Shown here piece after piece: positions 41,851 through 51,700 of a stretch of 64,000 nt of DNA; position 1 is the stretch's first letter, and every line of letters starts with the position of its first letter. Source of the DNA: Methanooceanicella nereidis (GTDB taxonomy: Archaea; Halobacteriota; Methanocellia; Methanocellales; Methanocellaceae); NCBI RefSeq assembly GCF_021023085.1, contig NZ_PGCK01000002.1, positions 186,001 through 250,000 on the forward strand, given 5' to 3'. A model generated the notes under the pieces. The model did no database searches, was not told where the DNA came from, and saw only the letters and a program-made list of their open reading frames with translations. The position numbers and the translations under genes were made by a program.

Positions 41851-43305
41851 GTGTCCGTAAAAACAGATCTGTTCATGCTTTTTATCAAAGAGGAGTACAG
41901 GGCACAGTCGTCTATGTTCAGGAGCTCGTTCCTGATGTACCCCCTCTTCAGTCTCGTATTATCCGCCATAATGGGGCTGATGCTCCTTCCCATGCGCGCG
42001 GCCCTTTCGACGTTCGAGCTTGTGACTCTCGCGCATGCAGGCATCTTTATAGCGGGCATGTTCGTCGGCGGGTTCGCCATGTTCCAGGACCAGATACTTG
42101 AAAGGCGGATGGGGGGAATAAGGCTTTTACTTAACATCCCCGGCACGCTGCCGATAACCTATAAAGAGGTCTTCTCATATTTCTACATCAAGGACATCAT
42201 TTATTATATCCTGATGAACGTTCTCCCTGTGCTGTTAGGATTATACATATCCACGTTTGTCACCGGGCTTCATATTGACCTGCTCTTAGCCGCCGTGACA
42301 TTCATAATAGCATTTATCACAGGCGTCTCTTTCACTTTCGCGCTGTCAACAATATTCGTTAGAAGTAAGCCCCTGATCATCCCTGTTTTAGCAGGGATGA
42401 TATTCATCGCCTATACCGGACTATCCGGTGCTTCAAGCCCGCTTACGACGATAGGCGGCTGGATGCCGTTCGTCGGGACATATACTGGCGGCAACCTGGA
42501 TGGTGTTGCCATATCACTGGCCGCGTTCTTGCTTTTGTCGGCGTTTTCGTTGGCTTTCATCAAAGAAAGGCCTACACAGTCCGAAAGAAGATACAGGAGC
42601 AACTTTAGCTCGATCGCTCGCCGGCTGTCACCCTTAAAAAAATACGCTTCCCTGGCCGCGAAAGAATGGATAGACCTTACCAGAAGCGGGGGACTGATGA
42701 CGGTGCTGTTCAGCTTTGTCCTTCCTCTGATCTTCCTGTGGGGACTATTATGGCTGTTATCCAGCGCGATGACGTTCATGATGGGAGACTCCACAGTAAG
42801 CCTTGAGTTCAACATCATGTTCTACTCGATAGTCATAGGCTTTTTCTCCACCGAGGTTTACGGATGGCTTAACAACCTGGACTCGACTGAAAGCTACAAG
42901 ACTTTGCCCATTTCCATGCCCGAAGTGATAAAGGCAAAGCTGATACTGTTCGTAACGCTTAACACCATCGTCTCGGTAGCTTATTTAAGCCTGATATGCA
43001 TCAGCAGGAACGAGTTTAGCTTATTCCCGTTCGCCCTGTTCACGATGTTCATGACATCCTCTTATGTTGGAGTTCTCACGGCATACATGACTGGCGTGTT
43101 CACGAACAGCCTCATGTTCGACTATAAGGTCTTGACGAAATACTCGCTTGCAGTGGCGCCCGTGCTCATCGTGCTGATAATCATGTCGTTCACGCCGGAC
43201 CTGTTATGGGGATCCATCGTACTGGCCGCGCTGCTGGGTATCGTAGCTTATGTGCTGCTCGGAAGGATAGATAAAAAGTGGAGCAAGACAGATTTCCGGT
43301 TGTAA
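41851..43305 (+). CDS. ABC-2 type membrane permease
   Basis: 484 residues with about twelve hydrophobic segments in two halves separated by a soluble loop (about 230-275). It starts at GTG 41851 with GGAGG in the end of the ATPase gene, so it is co-translated with it. It is the membrane partner of the ATPase. The substrate is not apparent. It is larger than the usual six-helix ABC-2 permease, and looks like a fused pair of halves. Confidence 0.8.
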   Translation: MSVKTDLFMLFIKEEYRAQSSMFRSSFLMYPLFSLVLSAIMGLMLLPMRAALSTFELVTLAHAGIFIAGMFVGGFAMFQDQILERRMGGIRLLLNIPGTLPITYKEVFSYFYIKDIIYYILMNVLPVLLGLYISTFVTGLHIDLLLAAVTFIIAFITGVSFTFALSTIFVRSKPLIIPVLAGMIFIAYTGLSGASSPLTTIGGWMPFVGTYTGGNLDGVAISLAAFLLLSAFSLAFIKERPTQSERRYRSNFSSIARRLSPLKKYASLAAKEWIDLTRSGGLMTVLFSFVLPLIFLWGLLWLLSSAMTFMMGDSTVSLEFNIMFYSIVIGFFSTEVYGWLNNLDSTESYKTLPISMPEVIKAKLILFVTLNTIVSVAYLSLICISRNEFSLFPFALFTMFMTSSYVGVLTAYMTGVFTNSLMFDYKVLTKYSLAVAPVLIVLIIMSFTPDLLWGSIVLAALLGIVAYVLLGRIDKKWSKTDFRL

Positions 43306-43450
43306 TAGGCTTAAAAAATCTTGCGAAATAACCGGTTCCATGGGCTACTCCGTAATTTTATGAACATAGATCTCCAGACAGAAGTTATTGCCGGGAAATT
43401 TTCTCTTTTTACCTCGAAGATCTCAAAGGATTACTAAACTGTCAACCACT

Positions 43451-44265
43451 AAGCGCACAAAGGCGAACAAGGAACACTAATTTTTTATGTATGTGCTAAT
43501 CCTCTAAAAAAGTCCTTTGTGTACCTTATTCGCCTTTGTGCGCTCCCATGAAAAACTTTTGATGGTCTCTGTAAAAATGGGCATATAACATCTGTTCTGA
43601 TATCGATGTTTTGGCGTTGTGCCTGTCGGATAGCAGGTAGACACATAACCTCACAGAAACACAGAAACACAAAAATTTTTTAAATGATTTTTTAAGGGCA
43701 CAAAAACCCAAAGGTTCACTCACCAAACCTCTAAGGCTCTAGCATCACCGTCAATGCACAAACACCTCTAACGCCCGGCTCAACGCTCAAAAACACGAAA
43801 TCACCAACGCTAAAACAAGGCCCGAACAATTCTCCAAGGGCACGAAAGTTTAACTGCACGGTTGACGTTTCACGATCGATATAATTCTTGATGGATCATG
43901 GGGGTACACAAACCGGGATATTAAATTTTAGTGTTATTGGAGAATGTTCGGGCCTTGTTTTAGCGTTGGTGAATTAGAGAGGTTAGTGCGTTGAGCCGAG
44001 CGTTAGGGATGTTAGTGCGTTGACGGTGATACTAGAGCCCTTCGTGATTTAGTGAGTAAGATTTTGGGGTCTTTGAGCTCTTAAAAAATCATATAAAAAA
44101 TTTTTGTGTTTCCGTGTTTCTGTGAGGTTATGTGTCTACCTGCCATCCGACAGGAGCTACCTAAAAAAACTTCATCTCAAAGACCGGGTAAGTACGACAC
44201 GTTCTTTCATTCTTAAAACCTGAGCAAGACCCCGCTCATCAAAGATTTCGTGGTGAAAAAAAACT
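43451..44265. repeat. Large palindromic repeat element, copy B (inverted relative to A)
   Basis: About 0.8 kb. The core inverted arms lie at about 43619-43836 and 43938-44154. The central segment beginning TTTAACTGCACGGTTGACG is the reverse complement of the centre of copy A with scattered substitutions, and both outer flanks also match A in reverse. The element lies between the ABC permease and a metallophosphoesterase gene. It contains no supported gene. Confidence 0.85.
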
Positions 44266-44336
44266 AGATTTCCTATTTCATTTATCAAAGTATACCTATA
44301 AATTCACAAATTTATGAAAATGATCGCTTATAGTCA

Positions 44337-45041
44337 TTATTCCACTATCAGGCTTACCGGGAATGAGTTGCCGTAGGGTGTGTATATGCTTCCCGTAAAA
44401 TTATTCATTTTCAGGTCTTTTCGTTTTATAGGGCCGAGAGCGTTGAAACGTACATCTATCTCGCGGTCACGGTCGTCGATCTCGACCTCGAAGTACCCGC
44501 CGAGCATGGGCCTCGCGCCGTTAGAACTGTCACGGTACAGGAAACATGTGTTCAGGTAATTGCCTGTATATACGCCTGTATGCGTATGCCCGCATATATG
44601 AAGAAAAGCTTTTGACGATATGACAGAGATGCGTTTGAACCTGCCATAGTACCTCAGGCAGCTGTGCTGGACCAGTATAGTGTTATTATCCGCCAGCTCC
44701 GGCGATGCGGTTATGCCAAGGTCCGGCGATAAAGGAAGTATCTCGCCCGGCTTTATAAAGATGCCTTTGTTAAAATTTAGAGTCCTCCTCTTCTTTCCTC
44801 TGCCGGTATAATCCCTGTTACCGGGGACGTGATAGACTCTGCCGTATTCCTTAGTCAGCATCGAAAGCATCGTGTCATAGCACTCCTGGGCTTTTTCGAT
44901 GTCTTTTGTCACCACGGCATTGGTAAGGTCGCCTGCGGCTATCGCCGCATCATAGTCGATGCCCCTCTTTCGCGTATCGCTGATCATGGCCCTGACAGCT
45001 TCCACATTCCCGTGCACGTCAGAGAAGCAGAGAAGTCTCAT
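44337..45041 (-). CDS. Metallophosphoesterase (calcineurin-like)
   Basis: 234 residues. The dinuclear metal motifs are present: FSDVHGN at the N terminus, AGDLTN, PGNRDY and GHTHTG near residue 154. It is soluble and of the size of YfcE/MJ0936-type phosphodiesterases. The substrate is unknown. A monocistronic context between repeat B and the ccsA-like gene gives no further hint. Confidence 0.88.
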   Translation of the reverse strand: MRLLCFSDVHGNVEAVRAMISDTRKRGIDYDAAIAAGDLTNAVVTKDIEKAQECYDTMLSMLTKEYGRVYHVPGNRDYTGRGKKRRTLNFNKGIFIKPGEILPLSPDLGITASPELADNNTILVQHSCLRYYGRFKRISVISSKAFLHICGHTHTGVYTGNYLNTCFLYRDSSNGARPMLGGYFEVEIDDRDREIDVRFNALGPIKRKDLKMNNFTGSIYTPYGNSFPVSLIVE

Positions 45042-45119
45042 ATGGTTTATAATATTTTTTTATATTAGATATAGTTTTATTTTCCTGAAATTTCACATTT
45101 TACGAAAGACAAAAAATGT

Positions 45120-45902
45120 TCATGCATAGCTATGCAGTCCCGGGATAATATAGGATACGCCAAAATATGTAAAAATGACCGACAGGAAACCGAGTATCGA
45201 AACGAATGCGGCGTCTTCGGCCTTCATCCCGGTCCTTCTCAGTATAAGATACAATAAATATACGATAACGGTTATCAGCGACCAGGTCTCTTTAGGGTCC
45301 CATGACCAGTACGAGCCCCATGCAGTATTGGCCCATATTGATCCCATTATAATACCGGGAATAATTAAAAGCATGCCCGCCGTTATTGACCGGTATGCGA
45401 TGGAATCGAGCTTTGCCATAGAGACACTATCAAATTTGCCGGAATAGATATGGAAAACGATTGCGAATGATGCCGCTGCTGAGATCGCGAACATACCGTA
45501 GGATAGCATCAGTACCGGTACGTGTACCATCAGCCAGCCGCTGTTTAGAGATCCGGATATTATCGGTGAGGGGTCCCATGACAGCGCCGAAAAAGAGACC
45601 AATGAAGCTGTGAATGCTGCCGCGATCATATAGAATGGGAGAGAATACTTCTTATGATAGCCGTATGTAGCGGCTATGCCGGTCGCCAGCGCAAGAAGGG
45701 ATGCCGTCTCATATAAGGTAGCCCAGGGAGGCCTTCCGGTGTAATACCACCTAAAAGATAGAGCGGCCACAATGAGCACGCATCCGGCAGCCATGAGATA
45801 AATAGATTTACTCCCATTTTTTTGCAAAAATGATATGATCATGAACAGGACTGCCGCTACCACGGCTAAAGCCAGCAACCATTGTTCTAATGCCACGGAC
45901 AT
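45120..45902 (-). CDS. ccsA: CcsA/ResC-type cytochrome c assembly protein
   Basis: 260 residues with about eight transmembrane helices. The tryptophan-rich haem-handling motif WGSYWSWDPKETW is nearly identical to that of chloroplast and bacterial CcsA. A histidine in WLMVHVPVLMLSYG could be an axial haem ligand. The family moves haem across the membrane and attaches it to CxxCH motifs. No CcsB/ResB partner is adjacent. It is divergent from the ECF transporter operon, which encodes a CxxCH protein. Confidence 0.85.
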   Translation of the reverse strand: MSVALEQWLLALAVVAAVLFMIISFLQKNGSKSIYLMAAGCVLIVAALSFRWYYTGRPPWATLYETASLLALATGIAATYGYHKKYSLPFYMIAAAFTASLVSFSALSWDPSPIISGSLNSGWLMVHVPVLMLSYGMFAISAAASFAIVFHIYSGKFDSVSMAKLDSIAYRSITAGMLLIIPGIIMGSIWANTAWGSYWSWDPKETWSLITVIVYLLYLILRRTGMKAEDAAFVSILGFLSVIFTYFGVSYIIPGLHSYA

Positions 45903-45911
45903 ATTACTCTC

Positions 45912-45940
45912 AAAACCTTTATATTCAACTATAAAGTATA
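45912..45940. promoter_or_regulatory. Divergent promoter between ccsA and the ECF operon
   Basis: The 88-base gap has TATA-like elements on both strands: CTTTATATT near 45918 for the plus strand, and ACTTTATAGTT read on the minus strand near 45935. Shared control of the two operons is possible. Confidence 0.4.
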
Positions 45941-45990
45941 TTCGATAGCTAAAAAGATAATTGTTAACTTAAATAAATAACGGTGGGTAA

Positions 45991-47019
45991 ATGGCTTCAG
46001 GTAATAAGTACTATTTCTCTACAAGAGACCTCCTGGTGCTTGCCATACTCGGCTCTCTGGGAGGCGTGTTATCCACTTATGTGGGTTACATCGCGAACGT
46101 TATCAACCATCTTGTAGGAGTGCCGTATGGAGCGGGCCAGATAGTCGGAGGCCTTCACGTACTGTGGATGGTCCTTGTGGTGGCCATAACAGGCAAAAAA
46201 GGTTCCGGTGCACTCGGAGGGCTTGTAAAGGGTTTCGTCGAGTTCATATCAGGAAGCAGACTGGGCGTGTTCGTGATCTTTCTCTCACTCGTTGAAGGTA
46301 TCTTTGTAGAACTGGGATACTGGCCTTTTAAAGAGAGGAGAGGACTGGCATACATGCTTGCGGGAGGACTGGGCTCGTTTGCGAACGTGCTTGCGTTCCA
46401 GCTCGCATACCAGGTATACGATAATATATTCCTGTTTGGGGCTGTAAGCCTGCTGGCTTTTGTATCAGGTGTCGTCTTCGCAGGATATTTCACATCGGGC
46501 ATTGTCGGCAACCTGGAGGACGCAGGCATTGTGAGGCGTGAGAAAAAGAAAGAAAAGCTATTGTCCTTTAATGTCCCTAAAGCGTTCGCGCTCATACTCG
46601 CGCTGGCAATGCTGTTTTCAGCAATATATTACTTTGCGCTGGTGCAGATCAAAGGCGATCCGCTGGAACTGGAAGTCACCGGGGATGTCGCATATACTAA
46701 AAGCTATTATCTTCCGGTATACAGCGATAAGTTCGTAACGATCAATGCAAAGCTCGACGGGCAGGTAACACATCTTCCTGCGCAGGATTATACTGGATTG
46801 CCCGTGAGCTATATACTTAGAGATGCAAGGGTAGGCGAAAAGGCGACCATGATCGACGTAGTAGGCTCTGACGGCTATTACCAGTCATTTTACCTGAGCA
46901 ATATCACGGACAATAACGACCTCCTCATCCTGGAAGAGGATGGTGAGCTCCGCCTTGTGGCAAAAGGATACCCGGGCCAGCTCTGGGTGCGTTATGTCAA
47001 ACAGATAAGGGTTTATTGA
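45991..47019 (+). CDS. ECF transporter S component fused to an extracellular SUOX-like domain
   Basis: 342 residues. The first 185 residues hold six hydrophobic segments resembling YkoE-type S components (vitamin-binding subunits), including GGVLSTYVGYIAN and GLHVLWMVLVVAI. A seventh helix near 200-222 leads to a C-terminal domain of about 115 residues. That domain has DYTGLPVSYIL, GSDGYYQSF and GYPGQLWVRYVKQI, the pattern of the sulfite-oxidase/molybdopterin-binding fold, but without an obvious cofactor cysteine. An odd number of helices would put this domain outside the cell. GGTGGG lies just before the ATG. The ligand is unknown. Confidence 0.72.
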   Translation: MASGNKYYFSTRDLLVLAILGSLGGVLSTYVGYIANVINHLVGVPYGAGQIVGGLHVLWMVLVVAITGKKGSGALGGLVKGFVEFISGSRLGVFVIFLSLVEGIFVELGYWPFKERRGLAYMLAGGLGSFANVLAFQLAYQVYDNIFLFGAVSLLAFVSGVVFAGYFTSGIVGNLEDAGIVRREKKKEKLLSFNVPKAFALILALAMLFSAIYYFALVQIKGDPLELEVTGDVAYTKSYYLPVYSDKFVTINAKLDGQVTHLPAQDYTGLPVSYILRDARVGEKATMIDVVGSDGYYQSFYLSNITDNNDLLILEEDGELRLVAKGYPGQLWVRYVKQIRVY

Positions 47020-47029
47020 GGTGTAGGAT

Positions 47030-47476
47030 ATGAATAGAAAAAGTATAGCGATCGTGATTGCGCTGGTCATGCTTTCGGCCATAGCGCTGGGATGCACAGA
47101 CAGCACAAAAAACGAGGCATTAAATTTTGAAGTAAAGGGAGAAGTGGAAAATCCGGGAGCTTACAACCTGGAAGACTATAATGACAGGCTGGTCACGATC
47201 AACGCAAAGCTCGACGGAGATGTCACCCATCTGCCGGCGCAGGATTATACAGGCGTGCCCTTGAGAACGGTGCTGGCGGATGCGAAAGTCAAGACCGGGG
47301 CGACAATGGTCAGTTTCCTTGCCTCGGATGGATACAACCAGGTCTTCGAGCTTTCTAACGTGACCGCGAACGATAACCTGATACTCATTGACGAGGACAA
47401 CACAGTGAGGCTCGTGGCCAAAGGATACGCGGGCGGCATGTGGGTCAGGTACATCAAGACCATCGAGATAAAATGA
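47030..47476 (+). CDS. Lipoprotein with one SUOX-like domain
   Basis: 148 residues. The signal peptide ends in a lipobox with C22 (AIALGC). The mature part is one SUOX-like domain, closely similar to the C-terminal domain of the preceding S component: both contain VTINAKLDG, VTHLPAQDYTG, SDGY and WVRY. This indicates duplication within the operon. It starts 10 bases after the previous stop and overlaps the ATPase gene by four bases. It probably presents or binds the ligand at the outer face of the transporter. Confidence 0.75.
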   Translation: MNRKSIAIVIALVMLSAIALGCTDSTKNEALNFEVKGEVENPGAYNLEDYNDRLVTINAKLDGDVTHLPAQDYTGVPLRTVLADAKVKTGATMVSFLASDGYNQVFELSNVTANDNLILIDEDNTVRLVAKGYAGGMWVRYIKTIEIK

Positions 47477-48978
47477 TATCCATTAAAGGACTATCCTTTT
47501 CTTTTTTTAACACCGAGAAAAAAGTACTGGATAGCATCGACCTTGACATCCCCGGAGGCCAGTTCCTGGCCATCACGGGGCCTTCAGGATGCGGTAAGTC
47601 CACTCTCGCTCTTGCGATAGGAGGGTATATCCCGCACGTTTTCGAAGGAAAGATGTCAGGTACGGTAAAAGTTGAAGGAGACATTACCACAGATCTTACG
47701 CTGAATGATCTGGCGACCAGAGTAGGCATCGTACAGCAGGACCCGGAATCGCAGCTCTGTACGCTGAACGTGAAAGACGAGGTGTGTTTCGGGCCTGAAA
47801 ACCTGGTACTTCCCCCGGGTGAAGTGGGAAGACGCCTGGAAGAGTCATTATCCATGGTAGGCGCCTCTCACCTTATTGACAGGCAGGTATACGAGCTTTC
47901 GGGCGGGGAGAAACAAAAGGTCGCAATAGCCTCCATACTTGCGATGCATCCGCGCACCATCATACTCGATGAGCCCACATCCAATCTCGACCCGACATCA
48001 ACGTCAGAAGTTCTTGCCACGATACAGGAATTAAAGAAAAAGACAGGCCTTACGATCATCGTGATCGAGCATAAGCTGGACATGGTGATGTCTATGGCTG
48101 ACAGGCTGCTTGTGATGGATAAAGGAAAGATAGCGCTGGACGGCAAGCCTGCAGAGGTCATCGAGAGATACAGGGACGAAGTAAAAAAGATAGGGGTTCG
48201 GCTGCCTTTTAGGAACAAGTTCTCTCATACGGACCATACTCACGGTAACGGAGAGCCGATAGTAAAGGCGGAAGACCTCAGGTTTTCATACGATCACAAG
48301 GAGATCCTTCACGGCATTGATTTTGAGGCCAGGCATTCGGAGATAATCGGGCTTATCGGGCCGAACGGCTCGGGTAAGACCACTTTTCTTCTACACCTAA
48401 TGGGCCTTAACCATCCCCGTTCCGGAAAGATCAGCGTCATGGGGATCGATGTCACTAAAGCAAAGACCTCGGGCATGGCCCGGAAGGTCGGGTATGTTTT
48501 TCAGAATCCGAATTCCCAGATATTCGAGCGCACTGTTTTCGACGAGGCAGCCTTCGGATGCAGGAACTTGAAGTTCGATAACGAGTATATAGATACCACG
48601 ATAAGCTCGATGCTTGAGAAATACGGGCTCTCGAAATACAGGGACAGGCATCCTCACGGCATAAGTTTCGGAGAGAAGCGCAGACTTAACCTTTGCTCTA
48701 TCCTGCCTCACGGCCCGGACGTGATAGTTCTGGATGAGCCGTTCGTAGGCCAGGATTTCATTAATGTTTCCAGGATGATAGAACACATAAATGAGCTAAA
48801 GAAAGAAGGGAAGACAGTCATTCTGGTATCCCATGACGTAGACCTTGTTTACAAGCACTGTGACAGAGTGGTCTTATTCAAGTCGGGAAATATCGCCGTC
48901 GATGATGAGCCCGAAGAGGCGTTCAGGAAGATCAGTGAGATGGGCATGAAGGACTATCTGCCGGGTGCGTGGTCCTGA
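47473..48978 (+). CDS. ecfA: ECF transporter fused double ATPase (EcfA-EcfA')
   Basis: 501 residues with two complete ABC ATPase domains in one chain. Domain 1 has Walker A GPSGCGKS at 36-43 and signature LSGGEKQ. Domain 2 has Walker A GPNGSGKT at about 296-303 and a degenerate signature ISFGEKRR. The fused form matches YkoD of the YkoEDC thiamin-precursor transporter. The start is ATG 47473, overlapping the lipoprotein stop as ATGA. Confidence 0.9.
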   Translation: MISIKGLSFSFFNTEKKVLDSIDLDIPGGQFLAITGPSGCGKSTLALAIGGYIPHVFEGKMSGTVKVEGDITTDLTLNDLATRVGIVQQDPESQLCTLNVKDEVCFGPENLVLPPGEVGRRLEESLSMVGASHLIDRQVYELSGGEKQKVAIASILAMHPRTIILDEPTSNLDPTSTSEVLATIQELKKKTGLTIIVIEHKLDMVMSMADRLLVMDKGKIALDGKPAEVIERYRDEVKKIGVRLPFRNKFSHTDHTHGNGEPIVKAEDLRFSYDHKEILHGIDFEARHSEIIGLIGPNGSGKTTFLLHLMGLNHPRSGKISVMGIDVTKAKTSGMARKVGYVFQNPNSQIFERTVFDEAAFGCRNLKFDNEYIDTTISSMLEKYGLSKYRDRHPHGISFGEKRRLNLCSILPHGPDVIVLDEPFVGQDFINVSRMIEHINELKKEGKTVILVSHDVDLVYKHCDRVVLFKSGNIAVDDEPEEAFRKISEMGMKDYLPGAWS

Positions 48979-49790
48979 TGAAGATCAAGTTTGAAAAAGG
49001 AGATTCTTTCCTGCACGGGCTTAACCCTGTCACCAAACTGCTCGCGCTGGTAGTCTACAGTATCTCGGTTTTCATGTTCGATAGCCTTGAGATACTTATA
49101 GCCTCTTTCCTCTGCATGCTGATCCTTGTCGCCAGCGTAAGATCGTCATCGTTATGGTCGTTCATAAGGTCCAGATTTATAATCACATTCGCGCTCCTCG
49201 TTTTTGTCATACAGATCATATTTACCAGGGGAGGGGACGTCTTTTTTAGCGTCCCGCTTATCATTTTTACCATCGACGTCACCATGCTCGGAGTATTAAG
49301 CGGCGCAGTGGTCGCTTTAAGGTTCATAACGATAATAATAGCCAGCGCGATATTTGTCGCGACGACCGAAGGAAACGAGCTCGCATATTCCCTTATGAGA
49401 GCCGGGCTGCCATACAGGTTCGGCTTCATGCTGGTGACTGCCATACGTTTCATACCGGTATTCGAATCCGAATCAAGCACGGTGATAAATGCCCAGCGTG
49501 CCAGAGGCCTTGATATCGACAGCGGCGGGATAAAGGGAGTCATCAAGTCCATACGGTATACGATGCTTCCGTTAGTCGTATCCGCATTATCGAAAGTTGA
49601 CGCCCTTGTCATCTCCATGGAAGGAAGAGCGTTCGGATATAAGCGTACAAGGACGTTCACAAGAAAAAGCCGTTTTAGAGCCAGGGATATATTGATCATT
49701 ACCTTCTCTGCAATAATATTCATAGTCCTGGTCCTGAATATGTGGTTCGGCTGGTTTGTCTTGCCCCAGCTGGAAATCTATAATAACTAA
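48978..49790 (+). CDS. ecfT: ECF transporter T component
   Basis: 270 residues, with about five hydrophobic segments. The two Ala-Arg-Gly-type coupling motifs are present as QRARGLD (about residues 175-181) and EGRAFG (about 219-224), which dock on the ATPases. The N terminus HGLNPVTKLLAL is typical of EcfT/CbiQ proteins. ATG 48978 overlaps the ATPase stop (TGATG), so translation is coupled. Confidence 0.9.
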   Translation: MKIKFEKGDSFLHGLNPVTKLLALVVYSISVFMFDSLEILIASFLCMLILVASVRSSSLWSFIRSRFIITFALLVFVIQIIFTRGGDVFFSVPLIIFTIDVTMLGVLSGAVVALRFITIIIASAIFVATTEGNELAYSLMRAGLPYRFGFMLVTAIRFIPVFESESSTVINAQRARGLDIDSGGIKGVIKSIRYTMLPLVVSALSKVDALVISMEGRAFGYKRTRTFTRKSRFRARDILIITFSAIIFIVLVLNMWFGWFVLPQLEIYNN

Positions 49791-49834
49791 AATTCATTTT
49801 TGTAATTTTTATATAAAACAATGTAACTAAAATT
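49784..49834. repeat. Direct repeat TAACTAAAATT in the second ECF-cluster promoter
   Basis: The 11-mer TAACTAAAATT occurs at 49784-49794 and again at 49824-49834, 40 bases apart. It lies in the AT-rich 125-base gap before the two-domain lipoprotein gene, where a second promoter is expected. Confidence 0.35.
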
Positions 49835-49915
49835 GATTGCATGTTTCTGGTTTTCAAAAGCATAATTAGTTATATTTATTACGCTTAAGCCATTACTAAT
49901 AAGGGGTGAATTACT

Positions 49916-50821
49916 ATGAGGAAGAACCAGTTATTTGCTATCACAATAATAGGACTGATGCTGCTGGCCATAACAGCGGTCTCAGGATGCACATCGACAG
50001 GCACGGGAGAGGATTCGGGACTAAAGTCCGGCCTTGCCGATAACAGCGACTTTAAGATAGAGGTCACAGGCGGTACGACATCGCCGGTTACTGTCACATG
50101 GTCCGATATCCTTAACATGGAATTTGTCGAGGTAAAGGGAGTTACAATGATCAACTCTGTCGGCACCGAAAAGACCAGCGATTATGTAGGCGTGCCGATG
50201 ATGGACATCATCAACAAGGCAGGCTGCCCCGACGGAGAAGTCTCCTTCAAAGTAGCCGCACCGGACGGGTATAACAAGGTATATACCAGAGCACAGATGG
50301 AAAAGTCCATATTAGGCTTAAAGGAGAACTCGACCGCCCTTACGAATAACATTAACAAGAATTCAATAAAAATGGTAGTTCCGGGAGAGCCCGGCGACAT
50401 GTGGATGAAGCTTCCTGTAAAGATCGATATAGTTGCAGGCAGCCTTAGCAATGTCAATGACAAGGAACCTGTCGTCCTTAACATCACCGGAAAGGTAGAG
50501 AATACCAAGAGTTTCAGGCTATCCGACCTTAAGGCGAACCCCATGAAGACGATGACAGTCCCGTATAAGGATGATACGACCCTGACCGTGACCGGTACAT
50601 ACTTTAACAAGCTTCTCGAGGAAGCAAAGCCAGCTGCGGATGCTGCGGAGATCAAGCTCATAGCCGAGGACGGTTACTCGAAGACTATCGCGCTCTCTAA
50701 CGTGATCGCATGTGAAGACGCCCTTATAGCCTTCAACGACGACGGCACCCTCCAGAGCATATTCCCCGGAGAGAGTTTCGGAACATGGGTGAAGCAGTTA
50801 GTCACTATAGAAGTACTGTAA
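49916..50821 (+). CDS. Lipoprotein with two SUOX-like domains
   Basis: 301 residues. The lipobox is at C25 (AVSGC). Two tandem SUOX-like domains follow (about 46-180 and 185-300). Each has the DGY motif (APDGYNKVY and AEDGYSKTI) and a terminal WMKLPVKIDIV or WVKQLVTIEVL strand, which in true sulfite-oxidase-fold proteins closes the pterin site. The molybdenum-ligand cysteine is not evident. GGGGTGA precedes the ATG. It begins a second transcription unit with the next two genes. Confidence 0.72.
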   Translation: MRKNQLFAITIIGLMLLAITAVSGCTSTGTGEDSGLKSGLADNSDFKIEVTGGTTSPVTVTWSDILNMEFVEVKGVTMINSVGTEKTSDYVGVPMMDIINKAGCPDGEVSFKVAAPDGYNKVYTRAQMEKSILGLKENSTALTNNINKNSIKMVVPGEPGDMWMKLPVKIDIVAGSLSNVNDKEPVVLNITGKVENTKSFRLSDLKANPMKTMTVPYKDDTTLTVTGTYFNKLLEEAKPAADAAEIKLIAEDGYSKTIALSNVIACEDALIAFNDDGTLQSIFPGESFGTWVKQLVTIEVL

Positions 50822-50833
50822 GCGTGATAAAGG

Positions 50834-51700
50834 ATGGAAAAAGCATATAAGTACCTTATCGCAGGACTCGCGATAGGTTTAGTATTAGCGGTCGTGGGCA
50901 CATTTGCCCTAAGCCCGTCTCTCATGGGGTCACAGGATAACTGTGACGAATGCCATGAAGGACACGGCAGCGTTGTAGCGCCTGACGTCAACGTGAATGG
51001 CACGATACTTTTAACGGGCGATACTCCGCAGGACGAAATGATCCCCATAGCGGACATATTTAAATTAAAGCAGAAAGACGTAGTGACCCTTAAATTGCAG
51101 AATGACGAGGGAATACCTTCCAGAGGAGTCCCGGTATTCGATTTCCTCAAGGCTTACGGCGTAAATGATTTCGAACAGATAATATTGTACGCTGACGACT
51201 TTGAGGTCACGGTCAATAAAAGCGAAATGACCGAGGACACGGTATTCGTTCCTCATGAGTACTCTATACGGATACTCAGCAGCAATATGCCCGTATCGGT
51301 CTGGCTCAAGAACATCAAGACCATAGTTGTCGTCGGTAAAGGCGGCGACTCGATCTCCGTGAATGGAAAAGAGATCACGTTCGGCGAAATGCTTAACGAC
51401 GGTATCGATACTATGGTGACCAGCCGAAGGACCAACGGCTACATATACGAGGATCAGAACTACCAGTTCGAAGCAGGATATGTAGTAACTGGTATCGGCT
51501 TAAAGGACCTGCTGTTCAAGGAAGGCTACAAGGATTTCTCGAAGGTGACCATAAAGGGCTCATCGGAAAAAATATTATTACGTTATGAGGTCCTTGACGG
51601 AAGCTATTTCCTTACAAGGGACCAGGGCAAGATCAAGCTTGCCACTGCCGACAAGAACAGGCCTTTATGGCAGAGCGTAGAGTCTATAACGGTGGAATGA
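50834..51700 (+). CDS. Membrane-anchored protein with CxxCH motif and two SUOX-like domains
   Basis: 288 residues. A single N-terminal membrane helix (about 8-28) is followed at once by a c-type haem-binding motif CDECH at residues 37-41. Then come two SUOX-like domains (about 55-172 and 173-288), the second with RTNGYIYED and WQSVESITV. One haem would be expected if CcsA acts on it. The start is 12 bases after the previous stop. Binding of haem is predicted from the motif only. Confidence 0.65.
   Translation: MEKAYKYLIAGLAIGLVLAVVGTFALSPSLMGSQDNCDECHEGHGSVVAPDVNVNGTILLTGDTPQDEMIPIADIFKLKQKDVVTLKLQNDEGIPSRGVPVFDFLKAYGVNDFEQIILYADDFEVTVNKSEMTEDTVFVPHEYSIRILSSNMPVSVWLKNIKTIVVVGKGGDSISVNGKEITFGEMLNDGIDTMVTSRRTNGYIYEDQNYQFEAGYVVTGIGLKDLLFKEGYKDFSKVTIKGSSEKILLRYEVLDGSYFLTRDQGKIKLATADKNRPLWQSVESITVE

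Noticed and set aside
43485-43726. Short minus-strand frames in repeat copy B
   Set aside because: Same reason: by-products of the palindromic repeat, no start signals and no family.
45903-45990. THI-box or other riboswitch ahead of the YkoE-like S component
   Set aside because: The gap is only 88 bases, AT-rich, and shows no conserved riboswitch core.
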